The translations under genes and the position numbers were made by a program. Under the pieces are notes generated by a model. That model made no database searches, had not been told where the DNA came from, and was given only the letters and a program-made list of their open reading frames with translations. DNA of 30,723 bases from Diphasiastrum complanatum (taxonomy: Eukaryota > Streptophyta > Lycopodiopsida > Lycopodiales > Lycopodiaceae). Positions 9,954 through 19,954 of the stretch are shown here, one piece after another (within the stretch, counting starts at the first letter, position 1; each line of letters opens with the position of its first letter). The stretch spans positions 1 to 30,723 of the forward strand of contig MU836304.1 in assembly GCA_029204225.1 (NCBI GenBank). Reading direction: 5' to 3'.

Positions 9954-10346
9954 GGTCGAAGATCAAGTTGGAAGAGAGCTCAACAGGTGCTGAGCTTCCA
10001 TGTGCGTACACTGATGAAGAAATCGCCACGTTACTCGACTTTGCAAGACCTGACGCTTCAGCAATACCAGAGTGGTATAGTACATTATCTGCATATTCAC
10101 CAGGACGCCTTCCAGACGGGTCCTGAGGGTGATTCTTTTGATGCAGTGTTTGGCAATGATATTGCCGTGGATCTTGATAATTCAGGAGCTATCAATTGCA
10201 TTCCTAACCATGTGTGGGAGCTTCGCTCTTGCCCTTGGAATAACATGCCAGGAGCCTACCAGATGAGTGAACGTCCGATTGATTGCAGACATCCCAATGC
10301 TAGTGTGCCAGATCAGCAGTTAAACGATGCATGTGTAATTTATTGA
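9954..10346 (+). pseudogene. GAMYB: GAMYB last exon, one frame break
   Basis: After a TAG acceptor at 9951-9953, the frame starting TCG at 9956 gives KIKLEESSTGAELPC, then YTDEEIATLLDFARPD and AIPEWYSTL, an acidic GAMYB C-terminal segment. It meets TGA at 10124-10126. The next frame continues without interruption as EGDSFDAVFGNDIAVDLDN and CPWNNMPGAYQM to a TGA at 10344-10346. The break lies at or just before a GGG run near 10118-10120. About 80 residues beyond it remain open, which argues for a recent or artefactual change. Confidence 0.65.
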
Positions 10347-13300
10347 AGGTATCAGATGTCCTACAACAACATTATCAAATCAGCAGATGCTGCAATGTGT
10401 TGCAGATACAGCTGGAGCGATGTACATACCACGTTGGTTCTGTAGCGACGAACATCTATATATTCTTCAAATCGTTACGTTTTAGCTTTCTTTTTCCTAT
10501 TAACGTCCTATCGTTCCAGATCTACACTGGAACTTTTGCTGGAAGGTAGACATATATAAACACGTAAGTAACCATTACGCCTATATGAATCAAAACAGTT
10601 CAGAAGCAGTCATACTTTCAATAGTCCATCACAAAAGATATTGTTTCAAGTTTACGGGAAAAAATTGAATGTAAAACGTTTGTACACTTTGCCATTTTGA
10701 GCTTTTTCAGAAGGCAACTGTATAAGTGTTCTACGGTAACTTGGTATGACATAACACCGGAACTGTTTCTCTTTATTTGTGGAGATTTGCATTTTGAGCT
10801 TTGCATGAGCCGTGTCAATTTTTTCGTACAAAAGCTTCGGTCGAATGAATCTCAGGAATATGTAAGTTGTAAAGAAGTTAGAAATGAGGCCTTAATACTG
10901 AAACAGATATGAGCTTCTCAATTTGAAGGCTTAACAGTTTGTGCCAACTGGAAGGTTGAAATTTATTACTACAGAATGATTCGATAGACTACTGGTAATA
11001 ATGAATAATTTGGATAAATGTTGACTGGTAGTAGAGTCCTGGCATGCGGGTACATAAGGCAAAACGGTGCAAGGTATAAGACTTAAGTGGCTTGGTTACT
11101 GTAAATGATTATCGCATCTTATGATTTGACTCAGTTACTTTTGGAATTTCATCATGAAACAAAAGCCATTACTCTTTTTCACCATTTTGAATCTACTACG
11201 TAGATAATCATGCACTACAGGTAGCCGATCAAACATATATACTTTCGAACCTTGCTGATCAGCAGTTGAGTTGGTATTTCCTACAATAATTCATCTAATG
11301 TGGATGCTTAATTGAAGAAGCATCGTTACATTAGATCTTCGTTAAGCTGTTTGCAGCGGCGTAAGAATAGGTCTATCTCTTGTAAGTTTACATCTACGTA
11401 ACGAGCATTTCAGACAAGCTAATCGAACAGATATATGAAAATATGAATCTCCAGAAAATAAGATAGGAAACTCCGAAGTAAAAATGAAATTGATTCTTAA
11501 TGTGTTGCGATAACTGTTTTGGGAACTCGTCATATAATATAGATGTGTTTAGACTAAAAGCTGATCATCAAAGCTTATTATGAATAATCAGACGCATTGA
11601 AAGGATTGTTGATATTAAAATTTCTAAGCATCATTCGGAATTCGAGTCACGACCGGAGAAAAAAAGCTCAGATAGGAAGGATCCCGAGTACGGGTGCCTG
11701 CCCACTGCTCACAGAAGAACCAAATCTGGCTCATGTCCAAAATCGGGACGGTGCTCAGTCTGCTCCAGCCTGCATTCAGCCGTTCTTTCACTTTTTTTCG
11801 TCTCTCCTTTGGGGTGCAGGATTGTGCATAGACTCTAGGTAATCTGCGTCTTGCCGAGTCCTGCAGACCCTTGAGAGTGGAGAGAGTCCGAGAGAGTCAC
11901 GCAAGGCTTGGAGGCTCGATTCTCTTCTTCTGTATGCTCAGGTGAATGATGGTACTATCTGTTGAGCTGTGATATGCAGTCTGAGCGTTCAATGTCTATC
12001 AAGAAACGCGAAAAGAAGAAAGAAGCAAAGCAAATCCAGATATTATGTCAGAGCTTCAAAGTACAAACATGATTGGGAATATTCCAGAGCTCCGCCTAAC
12101 CGTCCGAATGTGATGCGCCTCGATGCACTATTTTATCATACATCATACATACCCATAGATGCTACACCACCCTAGCACCTACAAACTCCAAAATCCATAT
12201 GTGCACCATTATATTTTCCTATTATGTTAGAACTTGGGATCCTTGGAGGAATTACTTTGTATTTTGACCCTCCCTCGGTGTTCTAGAAAGCCGGCGGCAT
12301 TCTTAAGGAGTGGAACCGGCATCTTTTTCCAAAAACCAACAACAACAAAATTTTGCAGGATTTTTTACGTGATAAATTTCAGATTGTTAGGGGAAAATCG
12401 GCAAGTAAAAGCATATCCCCTGTTAGTAGCCGAAAAATTCCTTAAGATATCAGATTTTGAGGGAAACCTCAAAAAAGTTTCCCGAACACTGCGGGCCTCC
12501 CTTGCTATTTTGCTTTCCATTTTAGGAATTTATGTGCATGGCATGACATTGCTATATTTGAAATAAATTACCGATTTTTCAAAGGGTTGTCCTAGGTTTT
12601 TTTTTATGGCATTGCCAAAAAGGCAATAGTATGTATTCAAGTTGGTCAATAGAGTTTTTGCAAAAGTATACATTAAAGTCAATGCCCTAAGGGGTATGTG
12701 CACACAAAAAACTTTCTCACATTGCTAAGGACTTTATTGCAAGAACTAGATCCTTTAGATGCAACTCATGAGTTTATTGCAAGAACTTGATGCTTTAGAC
12801 GCAAGTCATTAATAGCCAAAGACTCATGTTCCTCTCTTTTTCTTGCATGCATGCCCATGCTCTAGATGCACCCTTATACACAAATCATAAGTAGCAAAAA
12901 ATCCATGTCCAACACATGCAAAGGCTCTGAACCTGCATAACATACCAAGTTCATCATCACCAACAATTTATCATTAAACAAAGATTATTTATTTATGTTC
13001 ACAAAATCACTTTGTATATGTTTTTTTGTTGGCATATGAGACTGTACACATTTCGAATCAAAGTTTAATCGTTGAAAAAAGAAAAGAAAATGCTAACTGT
13101 TAGATCACAATTTCAAGACAACTCGGATTTAAAAATAGCTAATTACCTTCATTAGAGGTGTTTCAAACTATAAAATGACCCTTTGTAGATATACTTTCAA
13201 TTTTTTTCTTTGATTTCATTCATCATTTGGTCCAATCAAATGCACGGATTTGAAATCTACATAAAGTAGCTCACATAAATTAAATAATCAAAGTATTTTT

Positions 13301-13529
13301 TAAGAAGCTTTGAAATTGTCATCAAGCAGCATGGAAGCATTCCATTGGTTCACTCTGCTTGTCCTGAACATGCTAAATCTACTCGACAAGGATATCTCAT
13401 GTTAAAATGCTAAATAATATTGGTTAATATAATGGAATACTAATAACTACATTGGTTAAGGTCATAGATTGACAATAAGCGCAGTAACTAGATGTTGTTA
13501 CAATGATTATGTCATGTGGTTACAAGTGA
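10347..13529. other. GAMYB 3' flank and intergenic DNA, no gene seen
   Basis: The first few hundred bases probably include the 3' UTR, but I cannot assign a poly(A) site. Remaining open frames are under about 110 codons and show no motif. A 40-bp tandem duplication at 12733-12812 is the only clear structure. Confidence 0.55.
12733..12812. repeat. Two-copy tandem repeat, 40-bp unit
   Basis: Units 12733-12772 and 12773-12812 both begin TTTATTGCAAGAACT and continue with GAT-C/G-CTTTAGA-GCAA. They differ at a handful of positions. No coding role is evident. Confidence 0.75.
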
Positions 13530-14008
13530 TCAGGTTCCAATTGATGTGACAATATTGGGGAGATTTTGGCACTCAACTTTTTCAATAGCAATGGCAAGGA
13601 CTAGACCAAGATCTAGAATTAAATCAGTAAGGCAACCATCTTTGACAAATTCAACCTTCAAGCATTGATTCGCCATAATTCCCATGGAATGCAAGATGTT
13701 CTTTAAACTAGGCACGTAAGCACATTGCTAATATTCTTTTACCTTTCCATCAGAAAACTATATCGAAATATTGCCAACAACTTGAATCATGCATTTTTCT
13801 CCATTGGCCAGCATAACTTTTTCACAATGATTGATTAATGAAAAGTTTTAGAATGAGTCTCTTTTCCTGATCATGTGCCTAGTGGCACCAAAATCAATTA
13901 ACCACCTTGTGTGATCATCAATCTGTGAAGCTAATGCTGATGAACATGCATTGGTTTCATCTTCCTCCACTTCTTCCTCGACTAAATTCCCCTGGTACTT
14001 TACTTTCT
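13530..14008 (-). pseudogene. Copia gag-protease fragment
   Basis: Read on the minus strand from about 14006, an acidic linker (NLVEEEVEEDETNACS) leads into WLIDFGATRHM, the Copia aspartic protease active-site region. The expected D-S-G-A/T is D-F-G-A-T here, so the catalytic triad is altered. The frame continues with VMLANGEKCMIQVVG and YVPSLKNILHSMG, the usual protease-to-integrase spacer pattern. Internal stops occur at about 13845, 13767 and 13734. Integrase and everything after it are missing. On the gag side, homology ends exactly at the TG microsatellite starting at 14011. Confidence 0.75.
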
Positions 14009-14009
14009 C

Positions 14010-14010
<1 letters not shown>

Positions 14011-14095
<85 letters not shown>
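14011..14095. repeat. TG microsatellite
   Basis: A nearly pure (TG)n of about 85 bases abuts the gag side of the Copia fragment. It gives spurious Cys-Val open frames. Confidence 0.97.
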
Positions 14096-14098
<3 letters not shown>

Positions 14099-14277
14099 CT
14101 AATGTGTATGCTCGTCATTGCTGACTATCTGGGTTATGGTTGTGGTCGAGACGTGTGAATGAAGCTCAGAGCGGGTGATTGATAATCGAAGGTGGACATA
14201 ATTAGATGTGGTGGCCAATAATTTGGGGGGATGTTTTGGATGGTTTTGACATGCATTGACATGAAGCTTTGACATCT

Positions 14278-14281
<4 letters not shown>

Positions 14282-14308
<27 letters not shown>

Positions 14309-14440
14309 CTTTTAGGTGTGCATGTGTGTGTGCATGTGTATGTTTGTGTATGTGTGTGCGTATGTATGTGTGCATGTGTTTGCAAATGTATGTTTATGTT
14401 TGTGTGCATGCAGATGTATTTGTGTATGTGTGTGTGTGCA
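14282..14440. repeat. Interrupted TG/TATG microsatellite
   Basis: (TG)n is followed by degenerate TGTATGTG and TGCATGTG words. It lies about 190 bases from the purer TG tract and probably shares its origin. It is not coding. Confidence 0.9.
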
Positions 14441-15450
14441 TCTATGTTAAAATATTGGATAAAGAATAGATTCTGCAAAATTATAAAATACATCATACAC
14501 AAAAAAATCCAAATGTACTCTTGTATACATTATGAAATTCAATTGTACTCTAAATAAAATTTGCAAACATTTCATGAAAGTCAATCTATGAAAACTTGAT
14601 AAATCCAAAAGGGTATGCATTTCAATAGGACGTAGAGTCTAAATGCTACAAAATTTCATCAGTAAATTCATGCATAAGGTGAATTTGCTCCACCATAGTA
14701 TCCAGCATTTGTCTTGAATGGTTAAGTCTCACAAATGAGACACTACTCATATGTTGTCTAATATTACACATAAACTCTTCCACATCTATTATTAAGCATC
14801 TATTTTGTGGAAGAAAATGTCCATTGAGCTGTTGTTAGTACAAAAAGTACGTAAACTGATCAATGACCCATACGACACTACAACTTTTGACAACATCTCC
14901 AAAGCAGCAGCTCCAAAACATCATGTACCAATGTTTGATACCTATAACAATTTGGACCATCTACAAAAAAAAACAAAAAGGTATTAGCTGATATACAAAA
15001 TTTAATCTACAAAGAACAAAGGACACAATATACACAAAACATGACTCAAATGTAATTAAAATTATGTTTATCTAAAATATATGTTATATATTTGAATATC
15101 ATGTTTTGTAAGTAAACAATGAAATTTGTGGAAATTGCATATAAACATAAAGATATATATTTATAAAACATGACAAACCATTAATTTGATATACAAAGTG
15201 AAGCAAATACCTTTTTCACAAAAAGTTGTTTGCTTCGCAGTGAATAATGAGCTCATCCAAACTGCATTTGTGCTTTGTTACATCTTCCACCAACTTCACG
15301 GAATTAAAACTCACCGACATTACTAACATGCTTGCTGACTAGAGTCAATATTCAAAGTTTGTCATCAAATAAGGTGCAAATATAAATCCCAATAACCCTT
15401 CTTTGCAGACCGCTCCCAAACTACATCTATTTGTTGTGTGACACAGGCTA
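14441..15450. other. AT-rich intergenic stretch, nothing recognised
   Basis: No open frame over 60 codons and no domain, tRNA or repeat structure was seen. Confidence 0.55.
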
Positions 15451-15671
15451 TGCTACAACTTCCACCTAGGAGAATGCAGAACCTTTAAGTTGGGATAGGC
15501 TCTAATTGATTAAGGGTTTTGACTACAGGCCTCTACAGTTGTACACAGATTTTCAACTTTGGCATTCACCAAAGTGATCGTGTACAGTTGCAGATGCCTA
15601 CATCTAAATACTTGCAACAATAAGAGCCTCTCCAAACTTGAAGGTACATTCTCCTAGGTGGAGGTGTAGCA
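15451..15671. repeat. 221-bp imperfect fold-back (MITE or hairpin RNA-like)
   Basis: The two halves are inverted copies of each other along almost their whole length. TGCTACA opens the left arm and its complement closes the right arm at 15671. A perfect 16-bp stem (TCCACCTAGGAGAATG) pairs 15461-15476 with 15647-15662. The next 23 aligned bases match at about 20, a further 43 at about 27, and the apex is a perfect 7-bp stem ACTTTGG/CCAAAGT around 15556-15575. No target-site duplication was found. It could be an old MITE, a duplicated inverted gene fragment, or a long plant microRNA or siRNA precursor. Confidence 0.7.
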
Positions 15672-15792
15672 AAGCTTATGTCAAACAAACATTAATATTC
15701 ACCAACTGGCAAAAAAAACATTTATGTTTATTGGAATGTACATACATACACATACATATACACACCCATACATATATACAGGATACACATGC

Positions 15793-15794
<2 letters not shown>

Positions 15795-15838
<44 letters not shown>
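15795..15838. repeat. TA microsatellite
   Basis: (TA)n of about 43 bases lies within a wider CATACA/TATACA-rich region (15735-15930). Confidence 0.95.
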
Positions 15839-15840
<2 letters not shown>

Positions 15841-16249
15841 CTCACATACATACAGATACACATATACACAAATATACATAGACATACATATACATAGAAA
15901 AGCACATTTATACATACATATACACACATACATATATGAAGGCACGCTCTGAAACTCCAAACATAATCTCCAACACTAATCCTAAAATCTACAGACTAAC
16001 CTAACATTCACTCTTATCCTACCATACTTAACCCTCACTCAAACCCCAATCTTAATCTTCCCTAACATCTAGCCATAAACCTATTGCATGTCAACAATCC
16101 ATAAATCTTAATCTAAAATCTTAACTCATAATTCTAAAATCTAAATTCTTAACTTTAACCCTTACCTTTACTCCAAACAAACTACTAAAGCACTTCCAAA
16201 TATACAATGTTTTGAGTGCACCTGGCCACTCCTACCACATCAATAAATT
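15839..16249. other. Low-complexity and C/A-rich intergenic DNA
   Basis: Up to about 15935 it is CATA/TACA low-complexity sequence. From 15950 to 16190 repeated CTAA/CTTAAC words appear. No gene is seen. Confidence 0.5.
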
Positions 16250-16355
16250 GGTCGTCATTGTCACTAATCAACACTCATACACTTGCTACATTTCACACTC
16301 TTGATAGTGCCACATATAGTTGACCATGACTAAATACAGTGTCGAAAATGGTTGG
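16250..16355 (-). pseudogene. PIF1/Helitron-type helicase C-terminal fragment
   Basis: The minus strand reads TVFSHGQLYVALSRV followed by a stop and then, in the same frame, VLISDND. FSHGQLYVALSR is the characteristic C-terminal helicase motif (motif VI region) of eukaryotic PIF1-like helicases, including those carried by Helitron transposons. Only about 35 residues remain and two stops interrupt them. The Copia LTR starting at 16381 lies on its upstream side. Confidence 0.7.
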
Positions 16356-16368
16356 TTATCATAAATGA

Positions 16369-16380
16369 GTTCTGATACTA
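16369..16380 (-). promoter_or_regulatory. Primer-binding-site-like sequence beside the Copia LTR
   Basis: On the minus strand TAGTATCAGAAC directly follows the LTR end. It matches the plant Copia initiator-Met primer binding site TGGTATCAGAGC at 10 of 12 positions. Both mismatches are C-to-T on the plus strand, as methyl-cytosine decay would give. It lies on the outer side of an LTR whose inner side carries a polypurine tract, which is unexpected. Confidence 0.4.
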
Positions 16381-16705
16381 TGTCGTAAAAACGATGGAAA
16401 TGCGGAAGGATCGACTGATATCGGATCAGTAGAAATCTAATAGAAACCGAAAGTCTGATATCAAATCAGAAATGTGTAATATCAACGTAAGTTTTAGCAA
16501 TAGATGGTTGCGGATCGGAAGCGCGTTAGTTACCAGCAACAATAATCAAGATGAATGAACAATAGGAAATGCACAATAGAACAAAACAGTAGTGTAGACA
16601 AAATTTGCACTCTGATTGAAAGAATGAGTACAATAGCTTGAAGCAACAGAGCTTTCAAGATGCTCATTACCGAATGGATTTTGGCTTGAGCATTGAAACC
16701 CAACA
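16381..16705 (-). repeat. 3' LTR of truncated Copia element
   Basis: On the minus strand the LTR starts TGTTGGGTTTC and ends CGACA, with TG...CA ends and a length of 325 bp. It is preceded by the polypurine tract TTAAGGGAGAG (16706-16716). The RNase H remnant lies just upstream. No second copy of this LTR is in the window. Confidence 0.75.
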
Positions 16706-16789
16706 CTCTCCCTTAATGTGAATCCTAAAAAACTTTGATCTTCAGATTTAGCATGTTGCTAAATCTAAGATGGTGCTCCTTGGATAGTG

Positions 16790-17215
16790 CTATCGTGAAG
16801 TAATTTGCTGCCATAAAATCTGTCCTGCAGTAAACCAATGACAATTCCTTGATTTGCACTTTCTCTCTAAGGTTTTGATATGCTTGCTCTGAGAATGAAA
16901 TCTCGGATTTAGAGATAGTGCGATTGTGCTTTGATTATCACAATAGATAGTCGTTGGATGTGGCTGAGCAAGGTCGATATCTGCAAGTAGGTTTCTTAGC
17001 CAATTGCCTCCTTGGTAGCATTTGTGACAACTATGTATTCCAATTCTGTTGATGATAATGCTACTAATGTCTGTTTTCGGCTGTACCATGAGATTGGTCC
17101 TTGATTGAACAAGAACACAAATCCAGAAGTCGATCTTCTGGTGTCGATATATCCTACCCAATCTGCATCTGTGTAACCTTTGAGCCAATGATGGCGGAAA
17201 TGGATACTGCTTCAT
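16790..17215 (-). pseudogene. Copia RNase H fragment
   Basis: The C-terminal half reads NWLRNLLADIDL, then CDNQSTIALSLNP and SQSKHIKT, the conserved end of Copia RNase H with the DNQS aspartate. After KHIKT the expected VRD-like segment is altered and the frame appears shifted. The N-terminal part, with the first catalytic Asp and the SSSEAEY motif, is not readable in this frame. Confidence 0.75.
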
Positions 17216-17434
17216 TTTCTCCTTTTATGCCTTGGTTTGAGGACATTGCTCCTTTGACAGCTTCAAACCAAGGTCGAGTGGGAAGTAGCTCGATTTCCAG
17301 TTGGCCATTCTATATTTGTCCACGTTGGTGAGATATCGTTGTTGACTGAAGAAAAGTTGTTTGCTGGATTGAATTCATTGAATCTGAATTTCGAGACAAT
17401 AATGGGCTGGATCCATATCAGTCATCATGTATTC

Positions 17435-18127
17435 CTATGATAGCATGCATTTGGTGTCCTTCAACAAATTCAAATTTTTACTAAATAGTAATGTATCATC
17501 TACATAAAGAGTGATGATTATGAAGAAATCTGATACAGACTTGAAATAGACATTCGAGTCTGTCGAGTTTGGAATGAAACCATTCTCGATTAGAAATGCA
17601 TTAATTTTCTGGAACCAGGCTCTTGGTGACTGTTTCAGACCATATAGAGTCTTGTAGATTTTGCACACTAGGTGCTCCTTATCCTTCAGTTCGTATCCCT
17701 ATGGGCGCAACATATAAATCTACTCTTTGATCGTCTCGTTGAGGAAAGTGGTATGGACATCCATTTGGTGGACTTCAAGATCTGCTATAGCTGCATAGGA
17801 GAGTAGTAATCGAATCAAAGCATGCTTCACAACAGGGCTGAAGGTCTCGGAATAATCCAGATCTAGAATCTGGGAAAAGCCTTTGGTGACCAGCATGGCC
17901 TTGTATCGATTTAATCTTTCTTCAGCATCATACTTCGATTTATATATCCATTTGCATGGAATTGGATTTCGATCCTTTGGCAACACTATTACATTCCACG
18001 TTTGATTCTCGATCAGAGAATCAAATTCTGTATCCATTCCAGCCTTCCACTGATCAGCATTAGGTGTTGACATTGCCTCTGAAATAGTGTTTGGTTCATG
18101 CACAAAGTAGCAGACTAGATCACTCAT
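17435..18127 (-). pseudogene. Copia reverse transcriptase, frame-broken
   Basis: A first piece (18127-17720) carries WKAGMDTEFDSLIENQTW, CKWIYKSKYD, RYKAMLVTKGFSQ, YSETFSPVVK and the polymerase motif VHQMDVHTTFLNE (a typical copy reads AFLNG). A second piece (17668-17435) carries YGLKQSPRAWFQKI, then LYVDDTLLF with the catalytic YVDD motif. A stop and a short unreadable gap (17669-17719) separate them. Together they cover most of the palm and fingers. The product would not be made as one protein. Confidence 0.85.
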
Positions 18128-18353
18128 AAATCGGGATGGAGTTGTCTGGATCAGTTCGATCTTCTAGGCTGAATTTTGATCCTTTGATTGATTCAATCCG
18201 TTGGTTCTGACTCATCTTTCGAGTCAGTATATAGTCATGACACAAGGTGCTAAACAATGTAACCCAACTAAGCAATTGTGCTAATTGATAATAAAGTCTT
18301 TTGAAGTCCTTATGTGACTTGGAATCTCCAAAATATATATTTTTGCCATACAT
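18128..18353 (-). pseudogene. Copia integrase-RT linker remnant
   Basis: The reading frame contains KSHKDFKRLY, reminiscent of the end of Copia integrase, and a hydrophilic segment ending DPDNSIPIYE directly before the reverse transcriptase frame. Homology is weak and assignment rests mainly on position. Confidence 0.4.
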
Positions 18354-18360
18354 TTAGAAG

Positions 18361-18713
18361 CATGAGATGTGACAAACTACTCTCTCCCATAGGTCATGTG
18401 CTAAAAAGCACCTGAGTGAAATGATCAATGACGAGACTCAAGTACTTATGGTGAATAGCATGAAAAGCTTTTCAGCTTTGCATGCTCTTGAGAATTTTGA
18501 GTTTGATAATATTGTTCTGTTGCTACTTCTTTTTTGATTTATTGTTAATCCTAATCTTGAAGCCTTTAATGTCATGGTTAATTTATTTGTAATATTTTTT
18601 ATACTAGCTTACAATTATTGGAGAGCTGATCACAAATGTGTAATTGTGCACACCACAATGAGCAACATAATAGGAAGCTTGTGAATGTTTGTAAGTGGCA
18701 TTGCATCAAGGGA
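18361..18713. other. Unassigned DNA left of the intact Copia
   Basis: No gene is recognised. The last bases before 18714 were contiguous with 24756 before the insertion. Reading across that join in the helicase frame gives a short open stretch, so part of this segment may belong to the helicase remnant. Confidence 0.4.
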
Positions 18714-18718
18714 GAGAC
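18714..18718. repeat. Target-site duplication, left (GAGAC)
   Basis: GAGAC here and at 24751-24755 flank the TG...CA ends exactly. A five-base duplication is standard for Copia integration. Confidence 0.92.
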
Positions 18719-19368
18719 TGTGAAAGATTTCAGATCCTTAAGATCCAATCTACTTGAATGATCTTTGGTTAGAAAGAGAAATACACTACCAATTTCACCA
18801 ATGTAGAAAAAATCAGCATCTACACACAATTTGAGGTGCAAACACTAATAGAACTTGATCAAACTTGAATGAAATGATTATGTACTATTGTTGTCCGTAC
18901 AAAACCAGCCAGCTACTGTATTTCACACGTGTGGATCCAAAAATAGCAAATATAGATCATTCTACACATAGAATTGCAAGCAATCACCAAGATAGTCACC
19001 AATGGATAGTAGAACCCAAGAGAACCATGTATAAGCATGAAATGAGATAGAGAAGAGAGAAGATGACTCTCTCCACGAGTTACATCCTTTTATATCAGGT
19101 CCAAACCCTATTTGGCCACTTGGCTTTCCCACCAAAATGCTAACCCTACCAATTTTGGGTCTAGATTCAATGTACCCAACTTATTCAAATTGAATCTACT
19201 CAAACTCGCATTCTATCTTCCCCACACTTTCAAAAAGTGTTTATTCAAATGAAATTTAGACTAATGAACTTTGAAAAGTCAACCTCTAAGTCTAAAACAA
19301 GTTTTGGCCTAAATATGCCAAATATGGAAATATTGCAAAATGTGATGAAACTAGTTGAATCTTTCACA
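18719..19368 (-). repeat. 3' LTR of the intact-ended Copia
   Basis: 650 bp, TGTGAAAG...TTTCACA at the ends. I counted about 19 substitutions and one single-base indel against the other LTR (24100-24750), roughly 97% identity. The polypurine tract adjoins it at 19369-19379. Confidence 0.95.
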
Positions 19369-19954
19369 CTCCCTCTTCAACTAGTTTTAGCATAGACTTT
19401 GATAATACTCCAAGTGAAGTCCTATGCTTCATGAACAAGTCTTTTCTCAATGATTTGGTGAAGATATCAGCTACACATTCCCTTGAAGACACATGTTGAA
19501 GCTCCACCTCCTTTGCAATGACTCGCTCCCTCACAAAATGATATTGTATCCCAATATGCTTGCTCCTAGCATGAAAGATAGGATTTGATGCCATTCTTTG
19601 GGCTGATTGATTGTCACAAAAGATAATTGGGCTCTCTGAAAAATCCAGCAAGTGAAGATCCTTGATCATCCTTTTGATCCATACCATCTCCTTTGTGCAA
19701 TGTGTAAGAGCTTTGTACTCGGCCTCACTAGATGACAATGAGATAGTGGCTTGTTTCTTTGACATCCATGATATAGCTCCATCACCTATGAAAATACAAT
19801 AAGCACTAATGGATTTCCTATCCATTACATCTCCAGCATAGTCCGAATCTGAAAATCCAAAAAGATTAGGTGATGATCCCTCATACAATATGCCAAAATC
19901 TCGAGTTCCAATGATGTACCTCAAAACTCGCTTTCCTAGCTTCCAATGCTCCTA
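19364..19954 (-). CDS. Copia RNase H domain
   Basis: About 190 residues. Upstream of the first Met, the codons HWKLGKRVL belong to the normal RT-RNase H connection, so homology resumes near 19950. The domain reads LRYIIGTRDFGILY, SDSDYAGD (catalytic Asp), SWMSKKQATISLSSSEAEY (catalytic Glu), IIFCDNQSAQ (catalytic Asp) and SKHIGIQYHFVRERV, ending in DIFTKSLRKDLF. All hallmark residues are kept and there is no internal stop. RNase H degrades the RNA strand of the RNA-DNA hybrid during reverse transcription. The frame stops at the polypurine tract and LTR start. Confidence 0.9.
19369..19379 (-). promoter_or_regulatory. Polypurine tract
   Basis: TGAAGAGGGAG on the minus strand lies directly against the 3' LTR start TGTGAAAG. 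It would prime second-strand synthesis. Confidence 0.85.

Larger units (their letters stand above)
8006..10346 (+). pseudogene. GAMYB: GAMYB-type R2R3-MYB transcription factor gene, frame-broken
   Basis: GAMYB proteins are nuclear R2R3-MYB activators (subgroup 18) that bind gibberellin-response elements and act in anther, aleurone and seed development, normally under miR159 control. The first exon encodes R2 and most of R3 in one clean frame. The next coding stretch opens with GRTDNEIKNYWNTRIKRR and AGLPVYPPDLQ, both GAMYB hallmarks. Further on comes a conserved box reading LIEALLKDAQ (near 9555-9580), and a last exon from 9954 carries an acidic segment with YTDEEIATLLDF and AIPEWY. The introns are about 8342-8844 and about 9832/9858-9953. 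Downstream of exon 1 the frame changes near 8960, 9080, 9330 and 10115, and an extra in-frame TAA appears at 9064-9066 if the frame is not changed. This is either a pseudogene or a real gene with consensus sequence errors. No transposon interrupts it. Confidence 0.8.
16381..18360 (-). mobile_element. 5'-truncated Ty1/Copia retrotransposon
   Basis: Minus-strand order is integrase tail, reverse transcriptase, RNase H, polypurine tract and 3' LTR, which is the Copia order. Gag, protease, most of integrase and the 5' LTR are missing, and the truncation point near 18360 is approximate. Reading frames are broken several times. The family differs from the element at 18719-24750 in LTR and protein sequence. 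Confidence 0.8.

Noticed and set aside
13907-14557. Cys-Val and His-Thr repeat open frames
   Set aside because: Translations of TG/CA microsatellites.
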